A DNA stretch of 64,000 nt from Methylocapsa palsarum (GTDB lineage: Bacteria > Pseudomonadota > Alphaproteobacteria > Rhizobiales > Beijerinckiaceae), in NCBI RefSeq assembly GCF_900114285.1, contig NZ_FOSN01000001.1, positions 522,011 through 586,010 on the forward strand, in the 5' to 3' direction. A model generated the notes under the pieces. It was not told the origin of the DNA, did no database searches, and saw nothing but the letters and a program-made list of their open reading frames with translations. The translations under genes and the position numbers were made by a program. Shown here piece after piece: positions 1-9,116 of the stretch. Every line of letters starts with the position of its first letter. The stretch's first letter is position 1.

Positions 1-1
1 C

Positions 2-106
2 TTCCTTGGCGCGCCGGTTTACGCGCCGCGCCGCCGCCTTGATGAAACCCGCGCGGCGCGCAATCCGGTGCTGAAATGGACACGCCCGCCGCCGCAGCCG
101 GTCTGA
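2..106 (+). CDS. C-terminal end of an unidentified protein (cut by window edge)
   Basis: The frame is open from the window edge to a TGA at 104-106 and gives 34 residues ending in a Pro-rich, basic tail (…WTRPPPQPV). Codons favour G or C at the third position, as in the neighbouring genes, so this is plausibly the end of a real gene converging on the ATP synthase operon. There is no recognisable motif and no function can be given. Chance open frame in GC-rich DNA is the alternative. Confidence 0.3.
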   Translation, partial: FLGAPVYAPRRRLDETRAARNPVLKWTRPPPQPV

Positions 107-160
107 GCCGGTAAAACCGAAGACGCAGGTGTGTGCAGAAGGTTTGGAAGCGATTGTTTA

Positions 161-272
161 GAGCATATTCCGACCGGATTGAATCAATCTAATCGACAAG
201 AATATGCTCAAGATTTTGACTCTGGAGCGATTTCTGATCGATCGCATGACTTCATGCGATCGGAAAGCGCTC
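161..272 (+). repeat. Dispersed double-hairpin repeat, copy A (112 bp, complete)
   Basis: The element begins GAGCATATTCCGATCG and ends CGATCGGAAAGCGCTC, so its ends are imperfect inverted repeats (GAGC-N3-TTCCGATCG). TA flanks both sides (159-160 and 273-274), as a duplicated TA target would. Inside are two stem-loops: GAGCATATTC (161-170) pairs with GAATATGCTC (200-209), and GAGCGATTTC (225-234) pairs with the right end (262-272). The right TA plus the element's terminal base forms the TAG stop of atpF on the minus strand. Confidence 0.9.
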
Positions 273-754
273 TAATGCAGCAGCTTGCCGAGATCGGCGA
301 TGTTCTTGCCGATCAGTTCCTCGCCGAAAGCGCCCTTGGCTTCGACCTTCAGAACGGTTTCCGCCGCTTTAGTCGCCGCCTCGGCGGCTGCCGCGCGGAC
401 TTCGGCGGTCGCCTGAGCCTCTGCGTTGGCGATTTTTTCTTCCGCCTGCTTTTTGCGGCGCTCGATGAAATCCGAGATGCGGGCGTGGGCTTCCTTGGCG
501 AGAAGCTCGGCCTCCGCCTTCGCCTGCGTGATCATGGCTGCGGCCTCGGCTTCGGCCTCGATCCGGCGCTTTTCGAACGAGGCCAGAACGGCCTCGGCCT
601 CGGCGCGCAGTTTTGACGCCTCGTCGAGTTCAGCCTTGATCCGGTCGCCCCTCTTGTCGAGGGCGGCGTTGAGCTTCTTGTGGACGCCGAGATAGCCAAG
701 GAGCGCGACGAAAATCGCAAAGCCGAGAGCGACAAAGAACTCTTCGTTGAACAT
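272..754 (-). CDS. atpF: ATP synthase F0 subunit b
   Basis: 160 residues, the usual length. A single N-terminal membrane segment (about residues 7-23) is followed by a long Ala/Glu/Lys-rich coiled coil, the peripheral stalk that links F0 to F1 as stator. The GxxxKxxxALDxRxxxIxxxLDEA pattern after the membrane segment is typical of the family. It is the last gene of the atpI-B-E-F'-F operon, 11 bp after the b' gene. Its stop codon TAG (272-274) overlaps the edge of repeat copy A; without the repeat the reading frame would still stop there (TAA), so the protein is unchanged. Confidence 0.96.
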   Translation of the reverse strand: MFNEEFFVALGFAIFVALLGYLGVHKKLNAALDKRGDRIKAELDEASKLRAEAEAVLASFEKRRIEAEAEAAAMITQAKAEAELLAKEAHARISDFIERRKKQAEEKIANAEAQATAEVRAAAAEAATKAAETVLKVEAKGAFGEELIGKNIADLGKLLH

Positions 755-765
755 GGTCCGGCTCC

Positions 766-1866
766 TCAGGCTTTTTCCGCGGCGACCGCCGCGGCGACGG
801 CGCTGGCGTCGGCGGGCTTGCCTGTTATGTGTTCGACGATGGCAGCGGCTGCATCTTGCGCGATGTCGCCGACATGTGACATCGCTTCGGCTTTCTTCTG
901 AGCGATCTGGGTCTCGGCCGCCGCGAGCTTGCCGTTCAGGTCGGCTTCGAGAGCATGGCGCTTCGCCTCCGATTCGGCGTTGAGCTTGGTCTGGGTTTCC
1001 TGGGCGACGGCCTGGGCCGCGGCCTTGGCGTCGGCGATCTTCTTGTCATTGGCCTCGGCGGCCTCCTGCGACCTGGCCCTGGAAGCGTGCGCCTCCGCGA
1101 GGTCGGTGCGGATCTTCCCCGCCCGGGCGTGAAGAATGCCTTCGACCCGGGGCAGGGCGATTTTTGACATCAGCAGGTAAAGCAGCCCGAAGCTCAGAAC
1201 GAGCCAGATGATTAGGGGCGCGAAATTGGCGGATTCGAACGGAGGAAAGGCGCCGGGCGCATGTTCCGTTCCGGTTTCGTGTTCGGAGCCTTCGGCGGCT
1301 GCGACGTGCGGATTGAGTTTCTCTTCGAGCTGGGCGAGGCGCTGTTCGAGCGGGCCGAGATTTGGCAGCGCGACGACAGTCTCGCCGGGCGCCAGAATAC
1401 GGGTTGTCGGCTGGTTGGCGGCGAGTTTCTTCACTTCGGCGAGGGTCGAGTTGCTGACGCTCTCGGCGGCGGCGAAGCGATGATCGAGATCGGTCAGCAG
1501 GGCCTTGCTTGCCTGTTCGGTGACCTTGCTTGATTGTTCAAATGAATCAAATCGCGACTTCATAACGACAATCTGTTCTTTCATCTCGCTGATGGCGGTT
1601 CTGGAACCGTCCGAGGATTGAAGTCCTATCGCCAGGCCGGCGGCGAGAATGGCGCTCGCGGCGAGGACCGGCCACACCGGAGGAGCCGGATGGCTGGCGT
1701 GAGGCAGGGGGGAGGTGGAGAATTTCGAAGAAGAATGATCCGAGGACGCCGGGGTATCGGCCTGCGCATAGGCCGCGGCGGTCTTGGCGATCCTGCTCAG
1801 CGTTTCGGAGGCGCGCTGGCCAAGCGATTTTGCGAGGGCCACCAATCGATCATTGACGTCGGTCAC
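766..1866 (-). CDS. atpF': ATP synthase F0 subunit b' with a long N-terminal extension
   Basis: Residues ~205-366 form a normal alphaproteobacterial b' subunit: a PPF motif, a membrane segment (216-233) with YLLMSK, then PRVEGIL and a stalk coiled coil. The remaining ~200 N-terminal residues are unusual. They comprise a hydrophilic start, an extra membrane segment (~64-82) and predicted coiled coil (~95-150, ~170-187). The family is usually 160-210 residues. The stretch LPNLGPLEQRLAQLEEKLNP resembles one in the Mic60-like protein at 42280-43605, which suggests, as inference, a fused membrane/coiled-coil domain. The frame is continuous, so a sequencing frameshift is unlikely. The start at 1866 is the most upstream plausible one; internal ATGs at residues 95 and 102 would still leave an extension. 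Confidence 0.88.
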   Translation of the reverse strand: MTDVNDRLVALAKSLGQRASETLSRIAKTAAAYAQADTPASSDHSSSKFSTSPLPHASHPAPPVWPVLAASAILAAGLAIGLQSSDGSRTAISEMKEQIVVMKSRFDSFEQSSKVTEQASKALLTDLDHRFAAAESVSNSTLAEVKKLAANQPTTRILAPGETVVALPNLGPLEQRLAQLEEKLNPHVAAAEGSEHETGTEHAPGAFPPFESANFAPLIIWLVLSFGLLYLLMSKIALPRVEGILHARAGKIRTDLAEAHASRARSQEAAEANDKKIADAKAAAQAVAQETQTKLNAESEAKRHALEADLNGKLAAAETQIAQKKAEAMSHVGDIAQDAAAAIVEHITGKPADASAVAAAVAAEKA

Positions 1867-1930
1867 GGCAGTCTCCCGGACAGGGGCCGAATGCGCCCGG
1901 AACGAATCCCGGGCGCAACGGAACCCAATT

Positions 1931-2158
1931 TTACTTCACGAAAAGCAAAAGGATCGCGACGAGGAAGGCGAAAATGCCGAGACCCTCGGCCAGCGCCGCG
2001 CCGATGAACGCGCGACCGAACTGCGCGTCGGATGCGGTCGGGTTGCGCAAGGCGCCCGAGAGAAAATTACCGAAAATCAGACCGACGCCGATAGCGGCGG
2101 CGCCCATGCCAATCGCGGCGAGACCCGCCCCGATGAACTTGGCTGCAACAGGATCCAT
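1931..2158 (-). CDS. atpE: ATP synthase F0 subunit c
   Basis: 75 residues, two membrane helices joined by the polar loop R38-N39-P40. Helix 1 carries the Gly/Ala packing motif (G10, G12, G17, G19, G24, G26). Helix 2 has the ion-binding carboxylate E58 in ALAEGLGIF. These features define the rotor ring subunit that carries protons through F0; nothing suggests Na+ specificity. It lies between atpB and the b' gene with 50-64 bp spacers, the expected operon position. Confidence 0.97.
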   Translation of the reverse strand: MDPVAAKFIGAGLAAIGMGAAAIGVGLIFGNFLSGALRNPTASDAQFGRAFIGAALAEGLGIFAFLVAILLLFVK

Positions 2159-2208
2159 TACTTAACTCCTAGCGAAATTGGGCACCGATCTGTTGTTCAA
2201 ATATTTAT

Positions 2209-2949
2209 TCAGTGGCCCGGATGAATTGCGTCGTTGAGATAGACGCAAGTGAGAATGGCGAAGACATAGGCCTGCAAGAAGGCCACCAGAAGTTCGAACG
2301 CCGTCAACGCGACGGTCGCGGCGAGAGGAAGAGGCGCGATGACGGCATAGGCGCCGGCGCCGAGCAAGGCCGCGACGAAGCCGCCCATCACCTTCAAGGT
2401 GATGTGGCCGGCCAGCATGTTCGCGAACAGACGGACGGAGAGGCTGATCGGCCGCGAGATGAACGAGATGATTTCGATCATCACAAGGAAGGGCAGCAAG
2501 GCCGGCGAGACGCCCGAGGGAACGAACAGATTGAGGAAATGCGTTCCGTGGCGAATGAACCCGTAGACAAGGACGGTGCCGATCACGAGCGCCGCGAGGG
2601 CGAAGGTCACGATGATCTGGCTCGTCACCGTGAACGTGTAGGGGACAAGGCCGATGAGATTCGAAAACAGGACGAACAGGAACAGCGAGAACACGAAGGG
2701 GAAGAACTTCATGCCTTCGCGTCCTGCGGACATGTGAACGGTGGAGGCGACGAATTCATACGCCATTTCGGCGGCGGACTGGAGCCGGCCCGGCACGATC
2801 GCCTTCGAGCTCGTTCCGACGATCATCAGGGCGGCGGCCGCAAGGACGACGATCAGCATGAACAGCGAGGCGTTGGTGAAGGACGCGTCGACGCCGAAAA
2901 CATGAAGGGGCACGATCCGTTCGATGCTGAACTGGTGGATCGGATCCAT
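2209..2949 (-). CDS. atpB: ATP synthase F0 subunit a
   Basis: 246 residues from the ATG at 2949, where a GGAAGA ribosome-binding site lies just upstream; a longer in-frame start at 3054 would add 35 residues unlike the family. Several membrane helices are evident, and the conserved helix [12 protein letters not shown] carries the essential arginine R173 that faces the c-ring carboxylate. The C-terminal helix pair ([16 protein letters not shown]) is also typical. It forms the proton half-channels of F0. Confidence 0.96.
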   Translation of the reverse strand: MDPIHQFSIERIVPLHVFGVDASFTNASLFMLIVVLAAAALMIVGTSSKAIVPGRLQSAAEMAYEFVASTVHMSAGREGMKFFPFVFSLFLFVLFSNLIGLVPYTFTVTSQIIVTFALAALVIGTVLVYGFIRHGTHFLNLFVPSGVSPALLPFLVMIEIISFISRPISLSVRLFANMLAGHITLKVMGGFVAALLGAGAYAVIAPLPLAATVALTAFELLVAFLQAYVFAILTCVYLNDAIHPGH

Positions 2950-3138
2950 GGTCTGTTCTTCCGCCACTGCTGAAATCTCCCGCCTCAGTCCGAAGCTCTT
3001 TTTCAAGAGCCATGTTGTCCGCCCGGAGCCTCCGCGCCGCTCGCGGAAGCTCATTGCATGTTTGCCGCCGGCATGAAAGAGCCGCGGGAAAAAATCGGCC
3101 GCGTTCGTCGCTGCGGCTGCGCCTCCCGGATTTGCCTA

Positions 3139-3192
3139 GAGCGCTTTCCGATCGCATGGAGTCATGCGATCGATCAGAATCGGAATATGCTC
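3139..3192 (-). repeat. Dispersed repeat, copy B (54-bp internally deleted form)
   Basis: It has the same ends as copy A in the opposite orientation (GAGCGCTTTCCGATCG … CGGAATATGCTC) but has lost the middle ~58 bp. TA flanks both sides (3137-3138, 3193-3194). The TA at 3193-3194 with the element's terminal base supplies the TAG stop codon of atpI. Confidence 0.88.
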
Positions 3193-3626
3193 TAGATCAG
3201 GCCGCCTTTGGAACCCGGAGGTTTGACAGCGATCCTGTACACGTTCCAGAAACCTGCGGCCGTTCCGAACAGCAGGAAAATCAACAGGAACGCAGGCGTC
3301 GTCTTGAGCCATGCGTCGAGTTGCCATCCGATGAAGGCTCCGACGACGACGGCCGCGACGAATTCGCTGAGGACCCGAAAGCCAAGGCTCATCGCGCCTC
3401 CGAGCGACCCGCTTTGCAAGGGATCGCCGCCCGGTTCGCTTGCTCCGCGTGCGTCCTGCTGCGCATCGAGCGCATTGGAAAGCTTGTCGAGTCGGGCTTT
3501 CAACCCATCGTCGTCGCGGGGCTCTGAACGGCGCCGTTCGTCCCGGCGCTCTTCTTTTTCTGGGCGTGTCTGGTTTTCTTCTTGGTCTTGCCGACGATCG
3601 CCGGTTTGTTCGTCTCGCTTCGTCAC
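3192..3626 (-). CDS. atpI: ATP synthase assembly protein AtpI
   Basis: 144 residues if translation begins at the GTG at 3626, which has GGGAGCGG about 8 bp upstream; the open frame continues to a TTG at 3695. The first ~45 residues are extremely rich in Arg, Glu and Asp. Two C-terminal membrane helices follow (around FVAAVVVGAFIGWQLD and FLLIFLLFGTAAGFWNVYR), the signature of the AtpI family that helps c-ring assembly. It is the first gene of the F0 operon. The stop TAG overlaps repeat copy B. The exact start is uncertain. Confidence 0.85.
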   Translation of the reverse strand: MTKRDEQTGDRRQDQEENQTRPEKEERRDERRRSEPRDDDGLKARLDKLSNALDAQQDARGASEPGGDPLQSGSLGGAMSLGFRVLSEFVAAVVVGAFIGWQLDAWLKTTPAFLLIFLLFGTAAGFWNVYRIAVKPPGSKGGLI

Positions 3627-3870
3627 GTCCCGCTCCCGATCGTCGGCCGGCCTCGTAAGAAACACGGACAACGCTATAGGCCGCTCCGCCGCCAAAAGCG
3701 AGTGGGAGGCCTTGGGGAAGATGGCTGAAAAACGAAGAACGAAAAGGCTTGCGCTTTAGGACCGGCGCACCATAAGTGCGGGGGCGGCCCCTGTCAAGAC
3801 TTAGGCCGGCGCTTCTAACCCTTTGAATGTTTTGATCTAAGTGAAGGCGAAATCCGGCGGCGCCTGGGCC

Positions 3871-6800
3871 TCAGCCGGCCTCGAGGAAGCGCTCGGCGTC
3901 GCCAAGATCAACCCCGACCAGCTGGCTGACGCCGCGTTCGGCCATGGTCACTCCGAACAACCGGTTCATGCGCGCCATGGTGATCGGATTGTGCGTGATG
4001 GTGATGAACCGCGTCTCGGTCTTGCGCCGCATTTCGTCGAGAAGGTCGCAGAATCTCTCGACATTGGCGTCGTCGAGCGGCGCATCGACCTCGTCAAGCA
4101 CGCAGATCGGAGCCGGATTGGTCAGGAAGATCGCGAAAATCAGCGACATCGCGGTCAACGCCTGCTCGCCGCCGGATAAAAGCGTCATGACCTGCGGCCG
4201 CTTGCCTGGAGGACGGGCGAGAATTTCCAGTCCAGCCTCGAGGGGATCGTCGGATTCGATCAGCTGAAGCTCGGCGGAGCCGCCGCCAAACAGGCTCGTG
4301 AACAATTGCTGAAAATGTCCGTTGACGGTGGTGAACGCGCTTAGGAGCCTTTCCCGGCCTTCGCGGTTGAGGCTCTGGATCGCCTGGCGCAGGCGGTGGA
4401 TCGCCTCTGTCAGATCGGAATGTTCGGTCGAGAGGTTCGACTTCGAGGTCTCGATTTCGCTGAGTTCTTCCTCGGCGCGCAAATTGACGGCGCCGAGGCG
4501 TTCGCGCTCCTGCTTCAGTCCGTCGAGGCGTTTGGCGGTCTCGTCTATCCCCGTAAGAGCGTCGCCTGGGTTCACCTTGGCGAGGGCGGCGAGATCCTGC
4601 GGCCCGCAATTCAGTTCGGACGCAATCGCGCGCAAGACCTCGTCGCAGCGCAATCGCCAGGATTCGACCCGCGCTTCGCTGCGCGCTTTTTCCTCCCGCG
4701 CCGCGCCCATCGCGTCGAGGGCCGCGCGCGCGTCGCGATCCGTCGCGGCCAGAACCGCCTCGGCCGCAACCCGGGCGTCGGCGGCGGCCCTGCGGGCGGC
4801 TTCGGCGTCCTCGATTTCGCTCAAGAGGCGGCGGCGGGCGGCGAGAAAGGCGGCAGGCGCCTCTGTCAGTTTTTCGTTTTCCTGCGCCGCTTCCTCCAGC
4901 CGCGCCTGAAGGGCTTCGATCTGGCCGCCGGCGCCGCCGCTCCGGACGCGCCAGGACTTGCGCTCTTCCTCGATCGCCTGCAGCCGTTTGGCCCGGTTCT
5001 GCGACTCGCGCGCATGGGTCTGCGCGTCGCCCCGCGCTTCGGCCACCGCGGCGCGTTCCTGCGCCGCCAGGGCGCGGGCGGCTTCGAGGCTCGCGGTCAG
5101 TTCGGCCGAATCGTCGAGGGTGGCGAGGGCGATCTCGGCCTGGCCCTGTTTCGTCATCGCCTCGTCGCGGTCGGCGCGAAGGCGGAGCAAGGCTTCGTCC
5201 AGGGCGGCAAGCCGGGCCGCCGCCGCCGCCTGGCTGCGTTCCGCCGCCGCCGCTCTTTCACGCGCGGTTTCGACATCGCGCAGCGCGTTCTTGTGGCGTT
5301 GCCGGGCTTCGGTCTCGGCCGCGGCCGCCGCGGCGAGCTGATCGTGCTTGACCTGCGCCGCGTCCTTGAAGGCGAGGGCGGCCTCGTGCGCTTCTTCGGC
5401 CTCGATCTCAAGGTCGCCGAGACGGTTCTTTTCGGCGAGGCGCCGCGCCGCCGGAGTCGGGGCCTCGGCGGCCTGAATGAATCCGTCCCAGCGCCAAAGA
5501 TCGCCTTCCTTCGAGACGAGGCGCTGGCCGGGCTTCAAGAGGCGGCTCAGCGACGCGCCTTCCGAGCGCAGGACGATTCCGATCTGATCGAGCCTTCGCG
5601 TCAACGCGGGCGGCGCGCTGACCCGCTTCGACAGCGTCTCGACGCCGGGCGGCAGGGCGGGGTCGCCTTCGGCGTCGGTCTTGGCCCAATGGGAGGGCGC
5701 GGCGGGATTGGTCGAGGCGTCGAGATCGTCGCCGAGCGCCGCCCCGAGGGCCGCCTCGAAGCCTTTGGCCACGCTGATTTCTTCGGTGACCGCCGGCCAG
5801 AAGCCGCCGGCGCCGGCGTTAAGCAGTTTCGAGAGGGTCTGGACCTCGGTGGCGAGTTTCTGCGCCCGGCGCTCGGCCTCGGCGAGCGGCCCCCGCGTCT
5901 CGATTTCGGCGCTGCGGGCCGCGGCGTGGGCGGCCTCGGCCTCGGTCGCCTCCTCCTCGAGCGTCTCGGCCGTCTCGATCGCGTTTTCGAGCGCGGCTTC
6001 GAGGATCGCGCGGTCGTCTTCGCCGCTCAACGCCGCCTTGAGCGCGTCCTGCTCGTCCTGGGCTTTGCGCAGGCCGTCTTCGATCCGCGCCAGACGCACG
6101 GACTCGTCCCGCAAGGCGCTCTCGAGGGAAACCCGCCGCGCCTCCATCGCCGCGCGCCGGTCCTGCGCCGCCGCGAGCGCCTTTTCCGCCATCGCGAGTG
6201 CGGCCTCCGCCTCGGTGAGCCGGGCGCGGGCGCCAACCTCTATCCCGGCTTCGGCGGCGGAGGCTTCGGTCAATTCCAGCGCTTCCGAGTCGAGCCGCGC
6301 CAGCACTCCGGCCGCGTCCTCGACCAGGGCGGTCTCGCGGGCGAGATCGGCGGTCATCTGCGCGATCCGGCGCTCCAGCTCCGCGGCCCTCGCCTTGGCG
6401 CGGCGCTCCTCGCCCTCGAGCGCCTCGCGGGCGATGATCAGACGTTGCAATTCCCCGCCTGCCTTGGCCTCCGCGTCGCGCAGGCCCGGCAGATGATAGG
6501 CGGCGACCGCCTGCGCCTTCGCGGCCCCCGCCTGAACCTCGGCGCGTTCCATCACCAGACGCGCGTCGGCCGTCAGCTTGGCTTCGGCCTGGCCGAGCGC
6601 CAGAGTGGCTTCCTCGTGGTTGATGAGGGCCAGCAAGGCTTCGAGCCGGCGGATCTCAGCGGCGAGATTGCGGTAGCGCGCGGCCTGTTTCGCCTGCCGT
6701 TCGAGGCCCTTCGCCTGGGAGTCGATCTGCTGGAGGATGTCCTCGATGCGGACCAGATTGTCCTCCGCCGCCTTCAGGCGCAACTCCGCCTCGTGCCGGC

Positions 6801-7326
6801 GCGAATGAAGCCCGGCGACCCCGGCCGCCTCCTCGAGAATGCGGCGGCGCTCCTGCGGCTTGGCGGAAATCATTTCGCCGATCTGCCCCTGCCGCACCAT
6901 GGCGGGGGAGCGTGAGCCGGAGGACGCGTCGGCGAAGAGCAATTGCACGTCGCGGGCGCGGGCTTCGCGGCCGTTGATGCGGTAGGTAGAGCCCGCCTCG
7001 CGCTCGATGCGGCGGGAGACTTCGATGATCTCTGACTCGTTGAAGGCGGCGGGGGCGGTGCGGCTCGTATTGTCGAGGACGAGGCAGACTTCCGCCATGT
7101 TCCGCGCGGGGCGGTTGCCGCCGCCCGAAAAGATCACGTCGTCCATGCCGGACGCGCGCATGCTCTTCGACGAACTCTCGCCCATGACCCAGCGCATGGC
7201 CTCGACGAGATTGGACTTGCCGCAGCCGTTCGGTCCGACGACTCCGGTGAGGCCCGGTTCGATCAAAAACTCGGTCGGCTCGACAAAGGTCTTGAAGCCC
7301 GCAATGCGGAGTTTCGTGAATTTCAT
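3871..7326 (-). CDS. smc: Chromosome segregation ATPase SMC
   Basis: 1151 residues from the ATG at 7326 (MKFTKLRI, the family's canonical start). Walker A is GPNGCGKSN (residues 31-39). Two long coiled coils flank a hinge domain, and the C-terminal head has the signature LSGGEQALTAMSL and Walker B CVLDEVDAPLDD. The protein forms the condensin-like ring that compacts and segregates the chromosome with ScpA/ScpB, which are not in this window. It is monocistronic here. The whole gene also gives long open frames on the opposite strand, an effect of high GC and repetitive Ala/Glu/Arg codons. Confidence 0.97.
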   Translation of the reverse strand: MKFTKLRIAGFKTFVEPTEFLIEPGLTGVVGPNGCGKSNLVEAMRWVMGESSSKSMRASGMDDVIFSGGGNRPARNMAEVCLVLDNTSRTAPAAFNESEIIEVSRRIEREAGSTYRINGREARARDVQLLFADASSGSRSPAMVRQGQIGEMISAKPQERRRILEEAAGVAGLHSRRHEAELRLKAAEDNLVRIEDILQQIDSQAKGLERQAKQAARYRNLAAEIRRLEALLALINHEEATLALGQAEAKLTADARLVMERAEVQAGAAKAQAVAAYHLPGLRDAEAKAGGELQRLIIAREALEGEERRAKARAAELERRIAQMTADLARETALVEDAAGVLARLDSEALELTEASAAEAGIEVGARARLTEAEAALAMAEKALAAAQDRRAAMEARRVSLESALRDESVRLARIEDGLRKAQDEQDALKAALSGEDDRAILEAALENAIETAETLEEEATEAEAAHAAARSAEIETRGPLAEAERRAQKLATEVQTLSKLLNAGAGGFWPAVTEEISVAKGFEAALGAALGDDLDASTNPAAPSHWAKTDAEGDPALPPGVETLSKRVSAPPALTRRLDQIGIVLRSEGASLSRLLKPGQRLVSKEGDLWRWDGFIQAAEAPTPAARRLAEKNRLGDLEIEAEEAHEAALAFKDAAQVKHDQLAAAAAAETEARQRHKNALRDVETARERAAAAERSQAAAAARLAALDEALLRLRADRDEAMTKQGQAEIALATLDDSAELTASLEAARALAAQERAAVAEARGDAQTHARESQNRAKRLQAIEEERKSWRVRSGGAGGQIEALQARLEEAAQENEKLTEAPAAFLAARRRLLSEIEDAEAARRAAADARVAAEAVLAATDRDARAALDAMGAAREEKARSEARVESWRLRCDEVLRAIASELNCGPQDLAALAKVNPGDALTGIDETAKRLDGLKQERERLGAVNLRAEEELSEIETSKSNLSTEHSDLTEAIHRLRQAIQSLNREGRERLLSAFTTVNGHFQQLFTSLFGGGSAELQLIESDDPLEAGLEILARPPGKRPQVMTLLSGGEQALTAMSLIFAIFLTNPAPICVLDEVDAPLDDANVERFCDLLDEMRRKTETRFITITHNPITMARMNRLFGVTMAERGVSQLVGVDLGDAERFLEAG

Positions 7327-7856
7327 GGTGAAATTCTCGCGCTGACTCTCTCGCGGCGGACCCCGGTCCGCCCTTGCGCCCATTTTCGCATTTTAGATCA
7401 AGAGCCTCTTTACGCCATTCGCGTTAACGTCCGGTTAACCAATTCCGCCGTCGGCGAAGAATCGCCGGATGATTCGATTCGAACCGATTACGGCGCAGGC
7501 CTTGGGGCGAAGGCAAGGCGCGGCGCCGATTTAGCTGGGGAGAAGCGCCTCGCGCCGCCGGCAAGCGACCGCCGATTGGCCTCGCGATTTTTTGTTTCCA
7601 CGCGCGCTTCTCGTTCGAATGAATGACGACCGGCTCTCCCGCCGCCCGTACTTTGACCGGGCGCGTCTTGGCTAGAGCATATTCCGATCGGAGTGAATCA
7701 ATCCAATCGACAAGACTATGCTCAAGCTTTTGAATCTGGAGCGATTTCTGATCGATCGCATGACTTCATGCGATCGGAAAGCGCTCTAGGCCGCTGGTTC
7801 GCGCCAGCGAAAGCCAGGACGCCTTTGGCCCGACACAACAGCAAAGGGAGAGAAAA
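7327..7856. other. Intergenic region upstream of smc and of the K/E-repeat operon
   Basis: About 530 bp between divergent genes. It holds complete repeat copy C (7675-7786) and must carry promoters for both directions. No convincing -35/-10 pair, small gene or terminator was recognised. An AT-richer stretch lies near 7390-7445. Confidence 0.6.
7675..7786 (+). repeat. Dispersed double-hairpin repeat, copy C (112 bp, complete)
   Basis: Same orientation and length as copy A, with the same GAGCATATTCC start and GGAAAGCGCTC end, and TA on both flanks (7673-7674, 7787-7788). It lies upstream of the K/E-repeat gene, about 70 bp before its start. Confidence 0.92.
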
Positions 7857-8384
7857 ATGCCCGACGCTCCGAATACGCCCGCCTCGCCGAAACTGAAGGA
7901 TCAGATCGAGAAACAGTCCTTCAAGATCGAGAAGCCGGAAAAACTCGAAAAGATCGAAAAGCACGAGCACAAGGAAAAGCCGGAAAAACTCGAAAAGCCT
8001 GAGAAGGAGATCAAGGAAAAACCGGAAAAGATCGAACACAAGGAAAAGCCCGAGAAGCACGAACACAAGGAAAAGCCCGAAAAATTCGAGCACAAGGAAA
8101 AACCCGAGAAGCACGAGCACAAGGAGCTGGAAAAAATCCAGAAGGATTTCGACAAGATCAATCAGAAGCTCGAAAATCCGGAAAAGCAGATCTTCGAGGG
8201 CAATCCCAAGGATATCGTCGAGAACCAGGGACCGTTCAATCCGAGCGATCCGATCGATCAGCGCGTCGGCGCGCTGGAGCAAAGCGTCGCCTCGCTGCAG
8301 CATTTCATTTCGACGCAGCAACGTCCCGATCTCAGCCGCGGCGCGCTGGCGTCCGAGCCCGGCGCCAAGAAATCCGGAGGCTAG
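7857..8384 (+). CDS. Lys/Glu/Pro/His repeat protein, possible substrate of the adjacent ATP-grasp enzyme
   Basis: 175 residues, no signal peptide or membrane segment. Residues ~20-95 are low complexity, made of Lys, Glu, Pro and His; a 9-residue unit HKEKPEKxE (first unit IKEKPEKIE) repeats four times in tandem (52-87, bases 8010-8117), with a further copy at 38-46. The C-terminal ~45 residues are ordinary and predict a short helix (DQRVGALEQSVASLQHF), then a Gly-ending tail. A GGGAG ribosome-binding site precedes the ATG. The next gene starts 6 bp after the stop, so it is co-transcribed with two ATP-grasp-related genes. The regular spacing of acidic and Lys side chains next to a carboxylate-amine ligase suggests a modified substrate; metal binding through His/Glu is the alternative. 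No named family was recognised. Confidence 0.85.
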   Translation: MPDAPNTPASPKLKDQIEKQSFKIEKPEKLEKIEKHEHKEKPEKLEKPEKEIKEKPEKIEHKEKPEKHEHKEKPEKFEHKEKPEKHEHKELEKIQKDFDKINQKLENPEKQIFEGNPKDIVENQGPFNPSDPIDQRVGALEQSVASLQHFISTQQRPDLSRGALASEPGAKKSGG

Positions 8385-8390
8385 CCGCCG

Positions 8391-9116
8391 ATGATCCTCG
8401 TCCTTTGCGATGAAGCCGATCACTCGGCGTTCTGGGCCGCCGAGGCGCTGCGCGCGCGAGGGCTGTCTCCCCTCCTGCTCACAGGCGCGGATTTCGCCGC
8501 GGTCACGAGATGGCGCCATAGCGTCGGAGCGGCGGGCGCCGATTGCGAGCTTCATTTCAAGGGCGGGGGTCGCCTTCGCGGCAAGGAGACGGGCGGCGTG
8601 CTCAACCGCCTGTCGTTCGTGCCGGCGGCGTGGCGGCGTTCGATCGGCGGCCCGGACTGCGAGTACGCCTTGCAGGAAATGTTCGCGTTTTACCTGAGCT
8701 GGCTGCATGCGTTGCCCGGCCCGAAACTCAATCCTCCGACGCCGCAAGGGCTTGGCGGAAACTGGCGTCATCCGTCCGCCTGGGCGGCGCTCGCCTCCGC
8801 CGCCGGATTGCCGGTCGCCCCCTACAGGCAGACCAGCGAGGACGATCCGGCCGCGCCATGGCGAAGGCAGGCCGGTCCGGCGGCCGCGACGCTGCACGTC
8901 GTTGGCTCCCGCGTCGTCGGACCGGGCGAGCTCGTCCGGTCCTACAAGGAGTCCTGTCTGCGGCTTGCAAGGGCGGCGGGCGCGACCTTGCTTGGCGTCG
9001 AGTTCGCGCGCGACGTCGATGCGGCCTGGCGGATGACGAGAGCCTCGGTGACCCCCGATCTCGCCGGCGGCGGCGCTGACCTCGCCGACTCGCTTGCGGA
9101 GGCTTTGACGTCATGA
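8391..9116 (+). CDS. ATP-grasp-like partner protein lacking the catalytic half
   Basis: 241 residues. The first part (MILVLCDEADHSAFWAAEAL) looks like a pre-ATP-grasp Rossmann-type domain. The central stretch (a Trp-containing helix, KLNPPTPQGLGGNW, then a helix ending AAGLPVAPY) lines up with the next gene's stretch (VVNRSDPQGSNGSKP … SHGFRVPET), so the two proteins appear to share an N-terminal layout. The C-terminal ATP/Mg-binding half, with its acidic DLR and ExN residues, is missing. It may be a regulatory or substrate-binding partner of the downstream ligase. It overlaps that gene by 4 bp (ATGA), so translation is probably coupled. The function is inferred only from context. Confidence 0.8.
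   Translation: MILVLCDEADHSAFWAAEALRARGLSPLLLTGADFAAVTRWRHSVGAAGADCELHFKGGGRLRGKETGGVLNRLSFVPAAWRRSIGGPDCEYALQEMFAFYLSWLHALPGPKLNPPTPQGLGGNWRHPSAWAALASAAGLPVAPYRQTSEDDPAAPWRRQAGPAAATLHVVGSRVVGPGELVRSYKESCLRLARAAGATLLGVEFARDVDAAWRMTRASVTPDLAGGGADLADSLAEALTS

Noticed and set aside
4396..6915. 839-codon open frame on the plus strand
   Set aside because: It lies wholly opposite smc, whose motifs are clear. The translation is Arg/Gly/Leu-rich without domains, as expected from the complement of Ala/Glu/Arg-rich coding DNA at high GC.
8010..8117. 27-bp tandem repeats as a CRISPR or minisatellite outside genes
   Set aside because: They are in frame and code for the 9-residue protein repeat, with codon variation and no spacers.
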